A stretch of 64,000 nt of DNA from Cytophaga sp. FL35 (GTDB lineage: Bacteria; Bacteroidota; Bacteroidia; Flavobacteriales; Flavobacteriaceae): positions 1 through 64,000 of the forward strand of contig NZ_JACSOH010000013.1 of NCBI RefSeq assembly GCF_014349235.1, given 5' to 3'. The notes beneath the pieces are model-generated. The model was not told the DNA's origin and searched no databases. It saw only the letters and a list, made by a program, of their open reading frames with translations. Positions within the stretch are counted from its first letter, which is position 1. The number at the start of each line of letters is the position of its first letter. Positions 45,101 through 53,921 of the stretch are shown one piece after another. Made by a program: the position numbers and the translations under genes.

Positions 45101-45498
45101 GTCGTTTAGACAATTACGCCGGGTATGCTTTCTTTAACTTAGGTAATATTCAAAGATGGCAAATGGAGGGTCGTTTTGACGCCAATAATCCAACACGCTA
45201 CCCTGATTATCCTAGATTGGAAGTAATTACCAATAGCGGAACGGCCAACACCGAAACTTCTGATTTTTGGGTGATAGATGCCGGATACCTACGAATTAAA
45301 AATGCGCAATTTGGTTATAAGGTGCCTAAAAGTGCCGCCGACGCCATCGGGATAGATAACTTAAGGTTTTATGTGGGAGCAGAAAACCTGCATTCATTTA
45401 ATTCTTATAGAGAGGGATGGGATCCCGAGATAAACTCGGGTGGAGCTTACTATCCCATTTTAACAACGTATACCTTAGGTATGAATTTAAAATTCTAA
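42103..45498 (+). CDS. SusC-family TonB-dependent transporter with STN signalling domain
   Basis: An 1131-residue outer-membrane transporter. An N-terminal STN (secretin/TonB short) domain, residues about 50-120 (KKVSFTANNESIENVLKKIEAQSKFRFFYKMGQ ... GVSYSLLKNQIVLKPK), signals to FecR. A carboxypeptidase-regulatory-like domain follows (ITGIVTDADGLPLAGANVVEKGTTNG, 135-220), then the plug (DEVVVVGFGTQKK; SVLKDASSAAIYGARSANGVILITTKNG) and barrel ending in YTLGMNLKF. The STN sets it apart from the other SusC in the window. The start at 42103 gives a short N-terminal extension before the hydrophobic stretch; a later Met is possible. SusD follows after four bases. Substrate unknown, probably phosphate- and sulfate-bearing (inference from neighbours). 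Confidence 0.96.
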   Translation: MEKKQLFFILLENILNKNRTVKISILLFAFALFNMHANTYSQNKKVSFTANNESIENVLKKIEAQSKFRFFYKMGQLNVDRKVTLNVEKKTIKDVLGLLFNDGVSYSLLKNQIVLKPKILPDTPIDKIDNRVRMNQNAITGIVTDADGLPLAGANVVEKGTTNGVTTDFDGNFSIQLDSDNAILVVSYIGFATKEVPTEGNSSLNIVLEESAAGLDEVVVVGFGTQKKINVIGSVSQVSNEDIENRPVTQVSQAITGQMPGVTVIQRSGRPGQSGGNISVRGVGSFGATPDALVLIDGIAGSMNDINPDDIKSISVLKDASSAAIYGARSANGVILITTKNGSDGKFSVNYNSYVGFNRATELPDFVDSWEYAEMYNIASGSNSFSAEDIENYRSQSDLDNYPNTRFLEDLFSKTGMQTSHTLTLNGGNDRNKYYVSAGVLDQEGIVPGNDFSRYNFRMNLQNKLGEKFELNTRMFGAIEERNEPQATANKGSANNSFEEQLIQNAVRYPAVYLGQASNGDFGIGPESGGTPTSWLASESYLVNPRTRAGVNVKLNYRPNDDLTFALIGGYNFSLLEQRSYLASQRLNEDVLLAQSQLNQFSNKEIFKTLQFTGEYAKQFGIHDVSLLAGYSFENQELSFFNGYRQDYPSNDYTVLDLGSAENQQSGGYDAEWALQSFFSRLKYSLNQKYLFEATLRYDGSSRFPKSNKYAVFPAAAVGWRVSQESFLNEVSWLNNLKVKASWGILGNQNIGNYPYQTVLASGRDYSLGGGLATGAAYATYRDENIKWESTETTDVGIESGFFGNKLTFNATYFKRNTTDVLFKPSSSVSTVLGVGISETNTGAVQNTGWEFDLGHQNDLGDFGYSVNANFSIIQNEVVTLGLGNVEQPNGFVGNGSDLFIGYPMQMYYGYKTDGVFLNDAEVADWPDMAAVNPTAQAGDIRYKDISGPDGVPDGQVDPTYDRTYLGSRIPKYTYGANINLNYKNFDFSIFLQGVGGVKGRLDNYAGYAFFNLGNIQRWQMEGRFDANNPTRYPDYPRLEVITNSGTANTETSDFWVIDAGYLRIKNAQFGYKVPKSAADAIGIDNLRFYVGAENLHSFNSYREGWDPEINSGGAYYPILTTYTLGMNLKF

Positions 45499-45502
45499 GA
45501 AA

Positions 45503-47173
45503 ATGAACGCTACATATATAAAATACATCCATAAAATTAATTTTAAGAGAGGTTTATTTCTCTTGTTGATATTATCTGTTTTGGTAATATCCTGTGAAAA
45601 GGAATTGGAGCAATTTCCGAGTAACGCTTTTGCAAAGGATAATTTTTGGACATCAGAATCCAATGCCAATATAGCACTAACCGGTGCTTACCGAGGGGCA
45701 GTTGAATATGGTACTCAGGTGGTGCCATCTGATTGGTGGACCTATTGTGGTATTGTTTTTATGGAATTTGCGACCGATAATGCCTACGATCGCCGGGGAG
45801 ACAATTCCACCCAGAACCGGTTGACCAATGGTACGCTTTTACCGAATAACAATGTGGTCAAAGGATATTGGGAAGGTTCTTACCAGCGAATTGCGATTTG
45901 TAACGATTTTTTGGAGAATGTTGTTGAAGTACCCATGGCTCAGGGCAAAATAGACAGAATGGCCGCTGAGGTTTCTTTCTTAAGGGCCACCCAATATTTT
46001 TACATTTCTCAATTCTGGGGAAGTGCGCCTCTTATAACATCAACGCTAACCCCCGATGAAGCAAACAACGTAGATAAAGCTTCAAAACAAGAATTGGTAA
46101 GTTTTGTTGAAAGTGAATTATTGGCAGCTGTTGAAGATCTACCTTCTTATGGGCAGCTTTCGGGTGCCGAGGCCGGAAGGGCAAGCAAACAAGCAGCGCT
46201 CGCTTTTTTAGGGCGCCTTTACTTGGGTGAACAACGCTTTGCTGATGCTTCCGGTGTTTACAAGCAGATTATTGATTTAGGGGAGAATATTATCGACCCT
46301 GACTATGCCAATTTGTTTACTCCGGTCAACGAAAATAGTGCTGAGAATATTTTCAGTAGTCAGTATTTTGGGGGGCAAGCAGGCAACGCTCTTCCACAGC
46401 ATGCTTATCCGGCTGTGGCTTCTGGCTGGCACATTGTGAACCCTTTGGGTAGTTTGGCAGATGCCTACGGTTTTGATGATGGCACTCCATTGTCTTATGA
46501 TGACCCACGTTTTGACTATGATGATATGGGAGCCAACAGAGATCCACGATTCAGATATAATTTCATTTGGGATGGTTCGGAATTCAGTGGCCGTATTTAT
46601 GACTGCCACCCTGATAATACCGAATCTGTTGACCAACTGACGTATTCCAAACAAGCCACTAGAACGGGGTACGGACTAAGAAAGTTTTTTGATGAGTCGT
46701 TCAGTGGCAATTTAAGAAGCGACTACGGGGGTAACATTCCAATTATCAGATATGCTGAAGTTCTTTTAAGCTATTTAGAGGCTGAACTAGAAGCTGGTAA
46801 TCCAATAACACAGGCTTTGTTGGATGAGACTATCAACCAGGTCAGAGGCCGTGAGTCTGTAGGGCTCCCTCCAATTACGGAAACCGATCCAGCGCTTTTA
46901 CGACCTATTTTACGAAACGAAAGACGTATTGAACTGGCACTTGAAGGCCAAAGGCTCTGGGATATTTTCAGATGGGGTATTGGTGAAGAGGTATTGGTAG
47001 GCGACTTTTGGGGCGCACCATTTCCAGATTCAGAGTTATATCCAACCACTTCCAAGAAAATTGATCCACAGGCACGTTGGTACGTAACCACGAAAAATTT
47101 TAGACAAGGAGTCGATGATGTTTGGCCAATTCCAGAATCGGAAGTAAATGTGAATCCTAAATTGGGCAATTAA
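45503..47173 (+). CDS. SusD/RagB-family outer-membrane lipoprotein (ECF locus)
   Basis: A 556-residue lipoprotein: hydrophobic segment with LVISCEKELEQFPS (mature Cys near residue 31; the start could be a few residues later). Typical SusD sequences follow: FPSNAFAKDNFWTSESNANIALTGAYRGAV, MAAEVSFLRATQYFYISQFWG, IIRYAEVLLSYLEAELEAGNP and RRIELALEGQRLWDIFRWGIGEE near the C-terminus. It binds the substrate for the SusC next to it, four bases upstream. The following PhoD-like gene begins three bases after its stop. It belongs to the larger SusD branch (PF07980-like), distinct from the first SusD. Confidence 0.95.
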   Translation: MNATYIKYIHKINFKRGLFLLLILSVLVISCEKELEQFPSNAFAKDNFWTSESNANIALTGAYRGAVEYGTQVVPSDWWTYCGIVFMEFATDNAYDRRGDNSTQNRLTNGTLLPNNNVVKGYWEGSYQRIAICNDFLENVVEVPMAQGKIDRMAAEVSFLRATQYFYISQFWGSAPLITSTLTPDEANNVDKASKQELVSFVESELLAAVEDLPSYGQLSGAEAGRASKQAALAFLGRLYLGEQRFADASGVYKQIIDLGENIIDPDYANLFTPVNENSAENIFSSQYFGGQAGNALPQHAYPAVASGWHIVNPLGSLADAYGFDDGTPLSYDDPRFDYDDMGANRDPRFRYNFIWDGSEFSGRIYDCHPDNTESVDQLTYSKQATRTGYGLRKFFDESFSGNLRSDYGGNIPIIRYAEVLLSYLEAELEAGNPITQALLDETINQVRGRESVGLPPITETDPALLRPILRNERRIELALEGQRLWDIFRWGIGEEVLVGDFWGAPFPDSELYPTTSKKIDPQARWYVTTKNFRQGVDDVWPIPESEVNVNPKLGN

Positions 47174-47176
47174 CAA

Positions 47177-49699
47177 ATGACGATTAAAAGGAGAAAATTT
47201 GTTCAAAACTTAGGACTTGCCGTACCCGTACTGGCAAGTCCTTTAAATTGCATTTTCGCTAATAGGCCTGTATTGTACCCCGCTCAATCCTTAAAGGAGA
47301 ACCATTTTGAAATGGATTTCAGTAAATTGAATGAAAGGGTATGGATTGGCAAGTCGTTTTGGGCCGTTCCTATGGAAGATTGGGAAATCAAAAACAAGCG
47401 TCTTGAATATTCCGGAGTAGAAAAAAAATCCAGATTACACCTTTTGACCTACACCCTGAACGGTAATTCAGGAAGTTTTCAGATTTCGGGAAACCTTGGA
47501 TTTTTAAAAAACAATAAAGGTAAGGGTGCTGTTGGTTTTGCTGTTGGAATAAAAGATTTTACCGACCCCGATAGTGTGAAAGCGGCTTGCTATTTTGGCA
47601 AGGGCATTTCAATGGGAGTCGATTTGGAAAAAGGACTCTATATCGATACGGAGTTTAAAGAACTTCCTTCTGATTTTATATGGGAGGAATTCGCTCTACA
47701 ATTAACTACGGAAACCAAAGGGAAGGAGTCAACTTTAACACTAACAGCTGAAGACAAAGAGGGTCGCACAGAAGTGTTGAAACATACCTTACAGGCTACT
47801 TTAGAAGGTTTGATGGCCTTAGAGAACAGAGGTACTGAGAAAAGTGAAAGTACCATTTGGTGGCGTGATATGCAGACTTCGGGAAGTAAACTCGAACATC
47901 ATCCAGAAAATAGTTTCGGCCCTATTCTTTGGTCCATGTACACCTTGTCAAAAAGTACTTTGAAATTGACCGCACAGCTTCCGCCCGTGGGGGAAAAAGA
48001 CTCCGATAAAGTGGAGCTCCAATTTCTTAAGAATGGGCGTTGGGCCAAGGTAGATACCGTCGCAATGGACCCCGTAGCATTTACAGCGATTTTTACCATC
48101 AAAGACTGGAGTCTTAATCAAAATGTGAACTATCGTATAAAATATGATCTCGATAAAGAAAAACATCTGTATGAGGGTGTTATTCGAGAAGAGCCCAAAG
48201 ATAGGCAGCTTATTTTTGGCGGACTTACCTGTCAGCATGCCATGGGCTTCCCATATAGGCCTCTGGTAGAAAATCTAGCGAAGTCAAACCCTGATATGTT
48301 GTATTTCTCTGGAGACCAATTATATGAAGGAAATGGAGGTTATCCCATAAAAAGAGAACCTGAAGATAAGGCCATTCTAAATTATCTTGGTAAATGGTAT
48401 ATGTTCGGGTGGGCTTTTGGCGATGTATTAAAAAATCGGCCTAGCATCTGTACCCCAGATGATCATGATGTATACCAAGGTAACCTTTGGGGAGATGGTG
48501 GAAAAAGGGTGTCTATAGAACAATGGAACAGCAGTAGGGACGCACAAAGTGGTTTGGTACAAACCACCAATTTCGTCAACGTCGTAAACAAAACCCAATG
48601 CGGCCACATGCCAAAGGCCTATGATTCAAAACCGCTTTCATCAGGTATGAGTACGTGGTATACCGAATTGGTTTATGGCAGGGTCAGTTTTGCTATTGTC
48701 AGTGATCGTTTATTTAAATCGGGCCCCGAGGCGGTACGTCCGGGTTTGGGACGAGTAGACCATTTAACGTCACCTGCCAACCAAGAGGAGTTAGAGAATG
48801 ATCAACTAAGTTTTTTAGGTCAACGACAGCTTGATTTTTTAAATAATTGGGTCGGCAATTGGGAGGGGGCCCATATGAAAGTGCTGCTCAGCCAGACCTT
48901 ATTTTCAAACGTAGGAACCCACCACGGACCTAATAAGCAATTTCTCTTCGGGGACTTGGATTCCGGTGGATGGCCCAAGTCTAAAAGAGATAAGGTCATA
49001 GAAATAATAAGAAAGGCGTGCGCCTTACACATAAATGGAGATCAACACCTGCCATTTATAGTGCAATACAGTGTAAACGAACCTCGTGATGGAGGATGGA
49101 CGTTCTGTACACCGGCCATTTCTACCGGTTACCCGAGATGGGGGCAACCAGATTCTGTAAACGTACCATTTACGGATAGACCAAAACACGGACTACCCAA
49201 TACGGGTTGCTATAGAGATGGTTTTGGTAACAATAATTATATCTACGCTGTGGGCAACCCGACCGATGATTTTGATGAGGAGTTCGACCGCTACAAAAGG
49301 GCGCAGAAAAAGGCATCCGGCTACGGTTTGGTAACTTTCGATACCCATGAACGCACCATAAAGATGGAAGCTATTCGGTTTTTGGCCGATTTGAATTCCG
49401 ATTCCGAAGAAAACATGTATCCCGGTTGGCCATTGACCATTCAACAATTTGATAATGACGGTCGGCGGGCTTTTGGGTATTTGCCCAGGATAAAAACTTC
49501 TAAAAGCAATCAATTGCTTAAAATTGTACGGGAGGACAACCAAGAGTTGGTTTCTGCCATGCGTATCAAAGGCAAAAGTCATCAACCTAAAGTGTATGCT
49601 TTAGGAAAATATACCTTAATTCTTGGTGAGGGCAAAGAGGAAATGCAATTGAAAGGGATTGAAATAACCATTGATCCCGGTGTGGAAATTACTATTTAG
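47177..49699 (+). CDS. PhoD-like metallophosphatase, Tat-type signal
   Basis: An 840-residue exported enzyme. The N-terminus KRRKFVQNLGLAVPVLASPL carries a twin-arginine motif, so it may be exported folded. A long N-terminal beta-rich region (35-340) of unknown fold precedes the catalytic part, where SGDQLYE (378-384), TPDDHDVYQ (426-434) and HINGDQHLP (near 615) supply the metal-binding residues of the PhoD metallophosphatase group. Family enzymes act on phosphodiesters or monoesters with Ca or Fe. The large N-terminal extension distinguishes it from Bacillus PhoD. It starts three bases after susD and precedes the sulfatase gene, suggesting a substrate carrying phosphate and sulfate esters. 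Exact substrate unknown. Confidence 0.82.
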   Translation: MTIKRRKFVQNLGLAVPVLASPLNCIFANRPVLYPAQSLKENHFEMDFSKLNERVWIGKSFWAVPMEDWEIKNKRLEYSGVEKKSRLHLLTYTLNGNSGSFQISGNLGFLKNNKGKGAVGFAVGIKDFTDPDSVKAACYFGKGISMGVDLEKGLYIDTEFKELPSDFIWEEFALQLTTETKGKESTLTLTAEDKEGRTEVLKHTLQATLEGLMALENRGTEKSESTIWWRDMQTSGSKLEHHPENSFGPILWSMYTLSKSTLKLTAQLPPVGEKDSDKVELQFLKNGRWAKVDTVAMDPVAFTAIFTIKDWSLNQNVNYRIKYDLDKEKHLYEGVIREEPKDRQLIFGGLTCQHAMGFPYRPLVENLAKSNPDMLYFSGDQLYEGNGGYPIKREPEDKAILNYLGKWYMFGWAFGDVLKNRPSICTPDDHDVYQGNLWGDGGKRVSIEQWNSSRDAQSGLVQTTNFVNVVNKTQCGHMPKAYDSKPLSSGMSTWYTELVYGRVSFAIVSDRLFKSGPEAVRPGLGRVDHLTSPANQEELENDQLSFLGQRQLDFLNNWVGNWEGAHMKVLLSQTLFSNVGTHHGPNKQFLFGDLDSGGWPKSKRDKVIEIIRKACALHINGDQHLPFIVQYSVNEPRDGGWTFCTPAISTGYPRWGQPDSVNVPFTDRPKHGLPNTGCYRDGFGNNNYIYAVGNPTDDFDEEFDRYKRAQKKASGYGLVTFDTHERTIKMEAIRFLADLNSDSEENMYPGWPLTIQQFDNDGRRAFGYLPRIKTSKSNQLLKIVREDNQELVSAMRIKGKSHQPKVYALGKYTLILGEGKEEMQLKGIEITIDPGVEITI

Positions 49700-49747
49700 T
49701 ACGGATGTATGAACTTAAAATTGTAATTAATTAACAGCAAACCATAA

Positions 49748-51310
49748 ATGACTAACTTAAAGAATCATTTTTTAAAAGCTGTCCTATTGGCTTTAGTGCT
49801 AACGGGATGTAAATCTGAAGAAAAGAAACCGGTTGCCGAAGCGGAAAGCCAACCAAAACCCAACATCGTCTTTATTTATATGGACGATTTAGGCTACGGA
49901 GACATGAGTGCCTATGGGGCAACCGAAATTTCTACCCCCAATATGGATGCCTTGGCAGAAGGAGGAATCAAGTTTACCAAGGGCTATGCTACTTCTGCTA
50001 CCTGTACACCGAGCCGTTATGCTATTCTTACGGGGAGGTATCCTTGGCGCAATGAAGATGCCAAAATATTACCGGGTACGGCACCATTAATAATTGATAC
50101 AGAACAATTGACGGTACCTAAAATGCTTAAAGCCGAAGGCTACGCCACGGGTATTGTGGGAAAATGGCATTTGGGGCTTGGTAATGGGAATGTTGATTGG
50201 AACCAAAGGGTTTCTCCGGGACCCAATGAAGTCGGCTTTGATTATTCTTACATTCTGGCTGCAACGCAAGACCGTGTGCCTACAGTGTATATTAAAGACG
50301 GCCATGTAGATGGCTTGGATCCTAATGATCCTATTTCGGTAGATTATAAAAATAATTTTGAAGGGGAACCCACTGGTTTGGACAATCCTGAGTTGACCAC
50401 TATGAAATGGCATCACGGCCATAATAACAGTATCGTTAACGGCATTCCTAGAATTGGTTTTATGAAAGGTGGCGAGGCTGCCAAGTGGAGCGATATTGAT
50501 ATGGCAGATCATTTCTTGACCAAGGCCCAAGAGTATGTTAGTACACATAAGAAGGAACCTTTCTTCCTTTATTATGCTTTACAGCAACCACATGTACCCA
50601 GAACCCCGCATCCTCGTTTTGAAGGTAAATCGGGCATGGGGCCAAGAGGAGATGTCATTTTGGAAGCCGATTGGGTGATTGGTGAGTTTATGAAAACTCT
50701 TGAAAAAGAGGGTATTCTAGAAAATACCTTAATTGTATTTTCCAGTGATAACGGGCCTGTAGTCAACGATGGTTATTACGATGATGCCGAAGAAAAATTA
50801 GGCGACCATACCCCAGCAGGGGTTTTACGAGGTGGCAAGTACAGCCTTTTTGAAGCCGGCACACGGGTACCTTTTATGACCTATTGGAAAGGAAAAATCC
50901 AGCCAGGTGTTTCCGATGCCATGGTTTGTCAAGTAGACTTATTGACTTCATTGGCCAAGTTAGTGGGTAGTGATCAGAAGGGTGAAGACAGTAAAGACAT
51001 TCTTTCTGCATTTATGGGCGAAAGCAAACAAGGCAGAAATGAACTGGTAATCGAAGCTACTTCAAGAACCGCCTTTAGGCAAGGGGACTGGGCCATGATT
51101 CCCCCTTACAAAGGTGCCGCTATCAATAAACAGGTTAATATTGAATTGGGTAACAATAGTGAATACCAACTGTACAACCTGAAAGATGATTTGGCACAAC
51201 AGAACAATTTAGCTGCTACCCAACCTGAAAAATTGCAACAAATGATTAAGGATTTTGAAGCAATTAGGGGCAAAGGTGTTACCGATGTGCAAGAGCTTGA
51301 GCTAAAGTAA
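49748..51310 (+). CDS. S1-family arylsulfatase lipoprotein
   Basis: A 520-residue lipoprotein: lipobox LALVLTGCKSEEK (mature Cys 21). The sulfatase active site is intact: CTPSR (residues 86-90), where the Cys is converted to formylglycine, and metal-binding D46/D47 in YMDDLGYGDMSAYG. IVGKWHLGLG and VFSSDNGPVVNDG are the other conserved family blocks. It hydrolyses sulfate esters outside or in the periplasm. An anaerobic or aerobic formylglycine-generating enzyme is needed elsewhere in the genome. It is the last gene of the ECF locus (49 bases after the PhoD-like gene), with a terminator beyond. Substrate is not deducible. Confidence 0.93.
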   Translation: MTNLKNHFLKAVLLALVLTGCKSEEKKPVAEAESQPKPNIVFIYMDDLGYGDMSAYGATEISTPNMDALAEGGIKFTKGYATSATCTPSRYAILTGRYPWRNEDAKILPGTAPLIIDTEQLTVPKMLKAEGYATGIVGKWHLGLGNGNVDWNQRVSPGPNEVGFDYSYILAATQDRVPTVYIKDGHVDGLDPNDPISVDYKNNFEGEPTGLDNPELTTMKWHHGHNNSIVNGIPRIGFMKGGEAAKWSDIDMADHFLTKAQEYVSTHKKEPFFLYYALQQPHVPRTPHPRFEGKSGMGPRGDVILEADWVIGEFMKTLEKEGILENTLIVFSSDNGPVVNDGYYDDAEEKLGDHTPAGVLRGGKYSLFEAGTRVPFMTYWKGKIQPGVSDAMVCQVDLLTSLAKLVGSDQKGEDSKDILSAFMGESKQGRNELVIEATSRTAFRQGDWAMIPPYKGAAINKQVNIELGNNSEYQLYNLKDDLAQQNNLAATQPEKLQQMIKDFEAIRGKGVTDVQELELK

Positions 51311-51328
51311 AATAGTAGTTGAAAGAGC

Positions 51329-51366
51329 GACGCCCTGAACAATATTTGTTTAGGGCGTTTTTTTAT
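51329..51366. terminator. Bidirectional terminator after the sulfatase gene
   Basis: ACGCCCTGAACA (51330-51341) pairs with TGTTTAGGGCGT (51347-51358) around a short loop, with one G-U-like mismatch, followed by a T-run. It ends the sulfatase transcript and the converging metalloprotease transcript (stop at 51363). Confidence 0.7.
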
Positions 51367-52184
51367 TTCCCACCGTTGGCCTGCAAGTCGGCCAGACACT
51401 GACTGTCAAATTCAGGAATACTTCCGCCACTTAGCATGTTGATGAGCCCTTCACCTGTTTCTGCCGTCCAGTACATCAAACAGTTATCATTTGTACAATG
51501 TCTGCCGTGTTCTTCGTCTTGGTGAGGGTTTTGCATAGGGGTACCTGCATTGACCATTCCCAATAAATGTCCGAATTCGTGATTCAACACTGTGCTTTCC
51601 AAAACCTCAAGGCTAGGGCCAAAAGTTTGACCACTAAAACTTTGTACGGTTTCTTCAAAAATTACGAAAGAAGTGTTTCTATAAGCAATTCCTAAAACGG
51701 AACCATTTTCTGTGTTTTCGGCATATTCCCCATCTAAAAAAATACCGAATACGGCCAATGATTTATCTTTATTATATAGTGTTCTAATGGAATCTTCCAG
51801 CGCCCGTATTTCTTGGGTAGTGTAGGTTTCCTTTTCTTGGGACGCCATTGGTTTCATTTCAATGGATATGCCTTGGCTTTTGTGCAGACGACTGTTCAAG
51901 AAATTTTCGAAGTTTTCGATGGTTGCGTTTTCGGGTTTGAACCCTTCCACATAAAAAAGTTCCAGCTTTAATTCAGTATACTTGGTATCACTCAATAAAT
52001 CATTGGCAGAATCTCCCACCGATTTTTTATTAGCTGAGGTGTCAACTGTTTCCGTTTCGCCTTCTTCGTTGACAATTTCTTTCAGCTCTTCGTTTCTACT
52101 GTCTTCCTTGGAGCATCCTAACCAAAAGCCAAAAGCGAATGCTACTAAAAAAACACGTGCTTTTAGTCCAATAAACTTTTTCAT
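51363..52184 (-). CDS. Lipoprotein with HExxH zinc-protease motif
   Basis: A 273-residue lipoprotein (FGFWLGCSKEDS, mature Cys 24). After an acidic Asp/Glu/Asn-rich linker, the domain from about 65 holds HEFGHLLGM (202-210), the HExxHxxG metzincin motif, with candidate third ligands at H221 or H226. The CLMY stretch (235-238) may be the Met turn. C230, C235 and a late Cys may form disulfides. It resembles small membrane metalloproteases of Flavobacteria. Substrate unknown. A promoter is not apparent. It converges with the sulfatase gene across a terminator and diverges from the MATE gene. Confidence 0.75.
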   Translation of the reverse strand: MKKFIGLKARVFLVAFAFGFWLGCSKEDSRNEELKEIVNEEGETETVDTSANKKSVGDSANDLLSDTKYTELKLELFYVEGFKPENATIENFENFLNSRLHKSQGISIEMKPMASQEKETYTTQEIRALEDSIRTLYNKDKSLAVFGIFLDGEYAENTENGSVLGIAYRNTSFVIFEETVQSFSGQTFGPSLEVLESTVLNHEFGHLLGMVNAGTPMQNPHQDEEHGRHCTNDNCLMYWTAETGEGLINMLSGGSIPEFDSQCLADLQANGGK

Positions 52185-52406
52185 ATATGAAGATTTGGTA
52201 TTAGTTGCAACGTACTTTTTGGTCTTTTTAGTGTGAATTTGAAGAATTTATGTTCACTTGAATGTAAATTTTTACCATCTTTGTGGCATCATGAAGTTAT
52301 AAGAATTATGAAATCCATAAATGTCACCGGGAAGTACTCGGATTTTAGTTGGTAACCTTTACCGGCTTCTTGGCATATTCTTCATACCCAATCATAATTC
52401 AACATC

Positions 52407-53813
52407 ATGAGAAATCAGAACATTTCATTAAAAAAGTTATATCAATATTTCATTCTTTCCATTACTGGTAAAGATTTGGATTTTACGACAGGCAGTATCC
52501 GAAAAGCAATTTTTATGCTCTCCATTCCCATGATATTGGAGATGATGATGGAGTCTATCTTTGCCATTGTAGATATCGCCTACGTAAGTAAAGTTAGTGT
52601 CAATGCCGTTGCAACCATTGGTTTGACAGAGAGTGTCGTTACTTTGGTTTATGCCGTTGCAATTGGCCTGAGTATGGCTGCAACCGCGATAGTGGCGCGT
52701 AGAATTGGAGAAAAAAATGTACATGGAGCTCGAGAATCGGCTGTACAGGCCATACTTTTAGGTGTTTTAGTTTCCATTATTGTTGGCGTTTTGGGAATCT
52801 TTTATTCCAAAGAAACACTTGCCTTAATGGGGGCGGAGGCAGATTTGATAGAAGAGGGGTACGGATATACCCAATGGTTATTGGGAGGAAACCTAACGAT
52901 ACTGTTGCTTTTTTTAATCAATGCCATTTTTAGAGGTGCTGGTGATGCTTCGATTGCCATGTGGGCCTTGGTTCTGTCAAACGGACTCAATATTATTTTA
53001 GATCCTATTTTTATTTTTGGATGGGGGCCGATTCCGGAGTATGGAGTTACAGGCGCGGCAATTGCAACCAACATTGGTAGGGGCAGTGCCGTTCTCTTTC
53101 AATTGTCGGTTCTTTTTTGGGGTTGGAGCCGTATTAAAATCGGTCTAAGGGATATTTCGCTTCGTTTAGGGGTTATGTTTAATTTAATAAAAGTCTCCCT
53201 AGGAGGAATAGCCCAATTTCTAATCGGGACTTCCAGTTGGGTGTTTCTAATGCGGATTATGTCAGAATTTGGTAGTGAAGTACTAGCAGGCTATACCATA
53301 GCTATTAGGGTGATGCTGTTTACTTTAATGCCTTCTTGGGGTATGAGCAACGCCGCTGCTACCTTGGTAGGACAGAATTTAGGGGCGGACCAACCTGAGA
53401 GAGCAGAACGCTCCGTTTGGATTACGGGTAAGTACAATGCCTATTTTATGGGGGCGGTGTCCCTTGTTTATATTTTATTCGCTTACGACATCACCGCATG
53501 GTTCAATGAGAATCCTGTTGTGGTAGAAAATGGCGGTCTGTGCCTGCAGATAATGGCGGCAGGCTATATTTTTTATGCCTACGGAATGGTGGTTACCCAA
53601 GCATTTAACGGTTCTGGTGACACCCGAACACCTACAAAAATCAATCTGGTAGCATTCTGGCTGTTTCAGTTGCCATTGGCTTATCTCACTGCAATTACGT
53701 TTGAAATAGGAGCGTTGGGCGTTTTTATAGCCATAACAACGGCCGAGGTGCTTTTGGCCATAATATCTATCATCTGGTTCCGAAAAGGCAATTGGAAAAA
53801 AGTTCAGGTATAA
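52407..53813 (+). CDS. MATE family multidrug/toxin efflux transporter
   Basis: A 468-residue inner-membrane antiporter with about 12 hydrophobic helices in two similar halves. Conserved family pieces include IRKAIFMLSIPMILEMMMESIFAIVDIAYVSKVS at the start, LMGAEADLIEEGYGYTQWLLGG and GMSNAAATLVGQNLGADQPERAERSVW. It exports drugs or dyes with Na+ or H+. The leader (52262-52406) holds a 15-codon reading frame (MKSINVTGKYSDFSW) and an inverted stretch around GGTAACCTTTACC, but no strong attenuator. The following bshB1 gene has its own promoter candidate, so they are probably separate. Confidence 0.9.
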   Translation: MRNQNISLKKLYQYFILSITGKDLDFTTGSIRKAIFMLSIPMILEMMMESIFAIVDIAYVSKVSVNAVATIGLTESVVTLVYAVAIGLSMAATAIVARRIGEKNVHGARESAVQAILLGVLVSIIVGVLGIFYSKETLALMGAEADLIEEGYGYTQWLLGGNLTILLLFLINAIFRGAGDASIAMWALVLSNGLNIILDPIFIFGWGPIPEYGVTGAAIATNIGRGSAVLFQLSVLFWGWSRIKIGLRDISLRLGVMFNLIKVSLGGIAQFLIGTSSWVFLMRIMSEFGSEVLAGYTIAIRVMLFTLMPSWGMSNAAATLVGQNLGADQPERAERSVWITGKYNAYFMGAVSLVYILFAYDITAWFNENPVVVENGGLCLQIMAAGYIFYAYGMVVTQAFNGSGDTRTPTKINLVAFWLFQLPLAYLTAITFEIGALGVFIAITTAEVLLAIISIIWFRKGNWKKVQV

Positions 53814-53819
53814 TTTTAA

Positions 53820-53827
53820 TAAATTTG
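53820..53827 (+). promoter_or_regulatory. -7 element of bshB1
   Basis: TAAATTTG, full match to TAnnTTTG, with TTG 25 bases upstream (long spacing). About 95 bases before the bshB1 ATG. Confidence 0.45.
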
Positions 53828-53921
53828 TACTTCTGAAAATTTAATCTTTTGGAGGCTCTTTTAAGGAGTGTGATTTTGAACCAATCTTGATATCTTACTC
53901 AAGATAAATAGCAAGAAATTA

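Noticed and set aside
52308-52355. 15-codon leader ORF (MKSINVTGKYSDFSW) before the MATE gene
   Set aside because: No attenuator hairpin, no tandem codons for one amino acid and no family support; likely chance.
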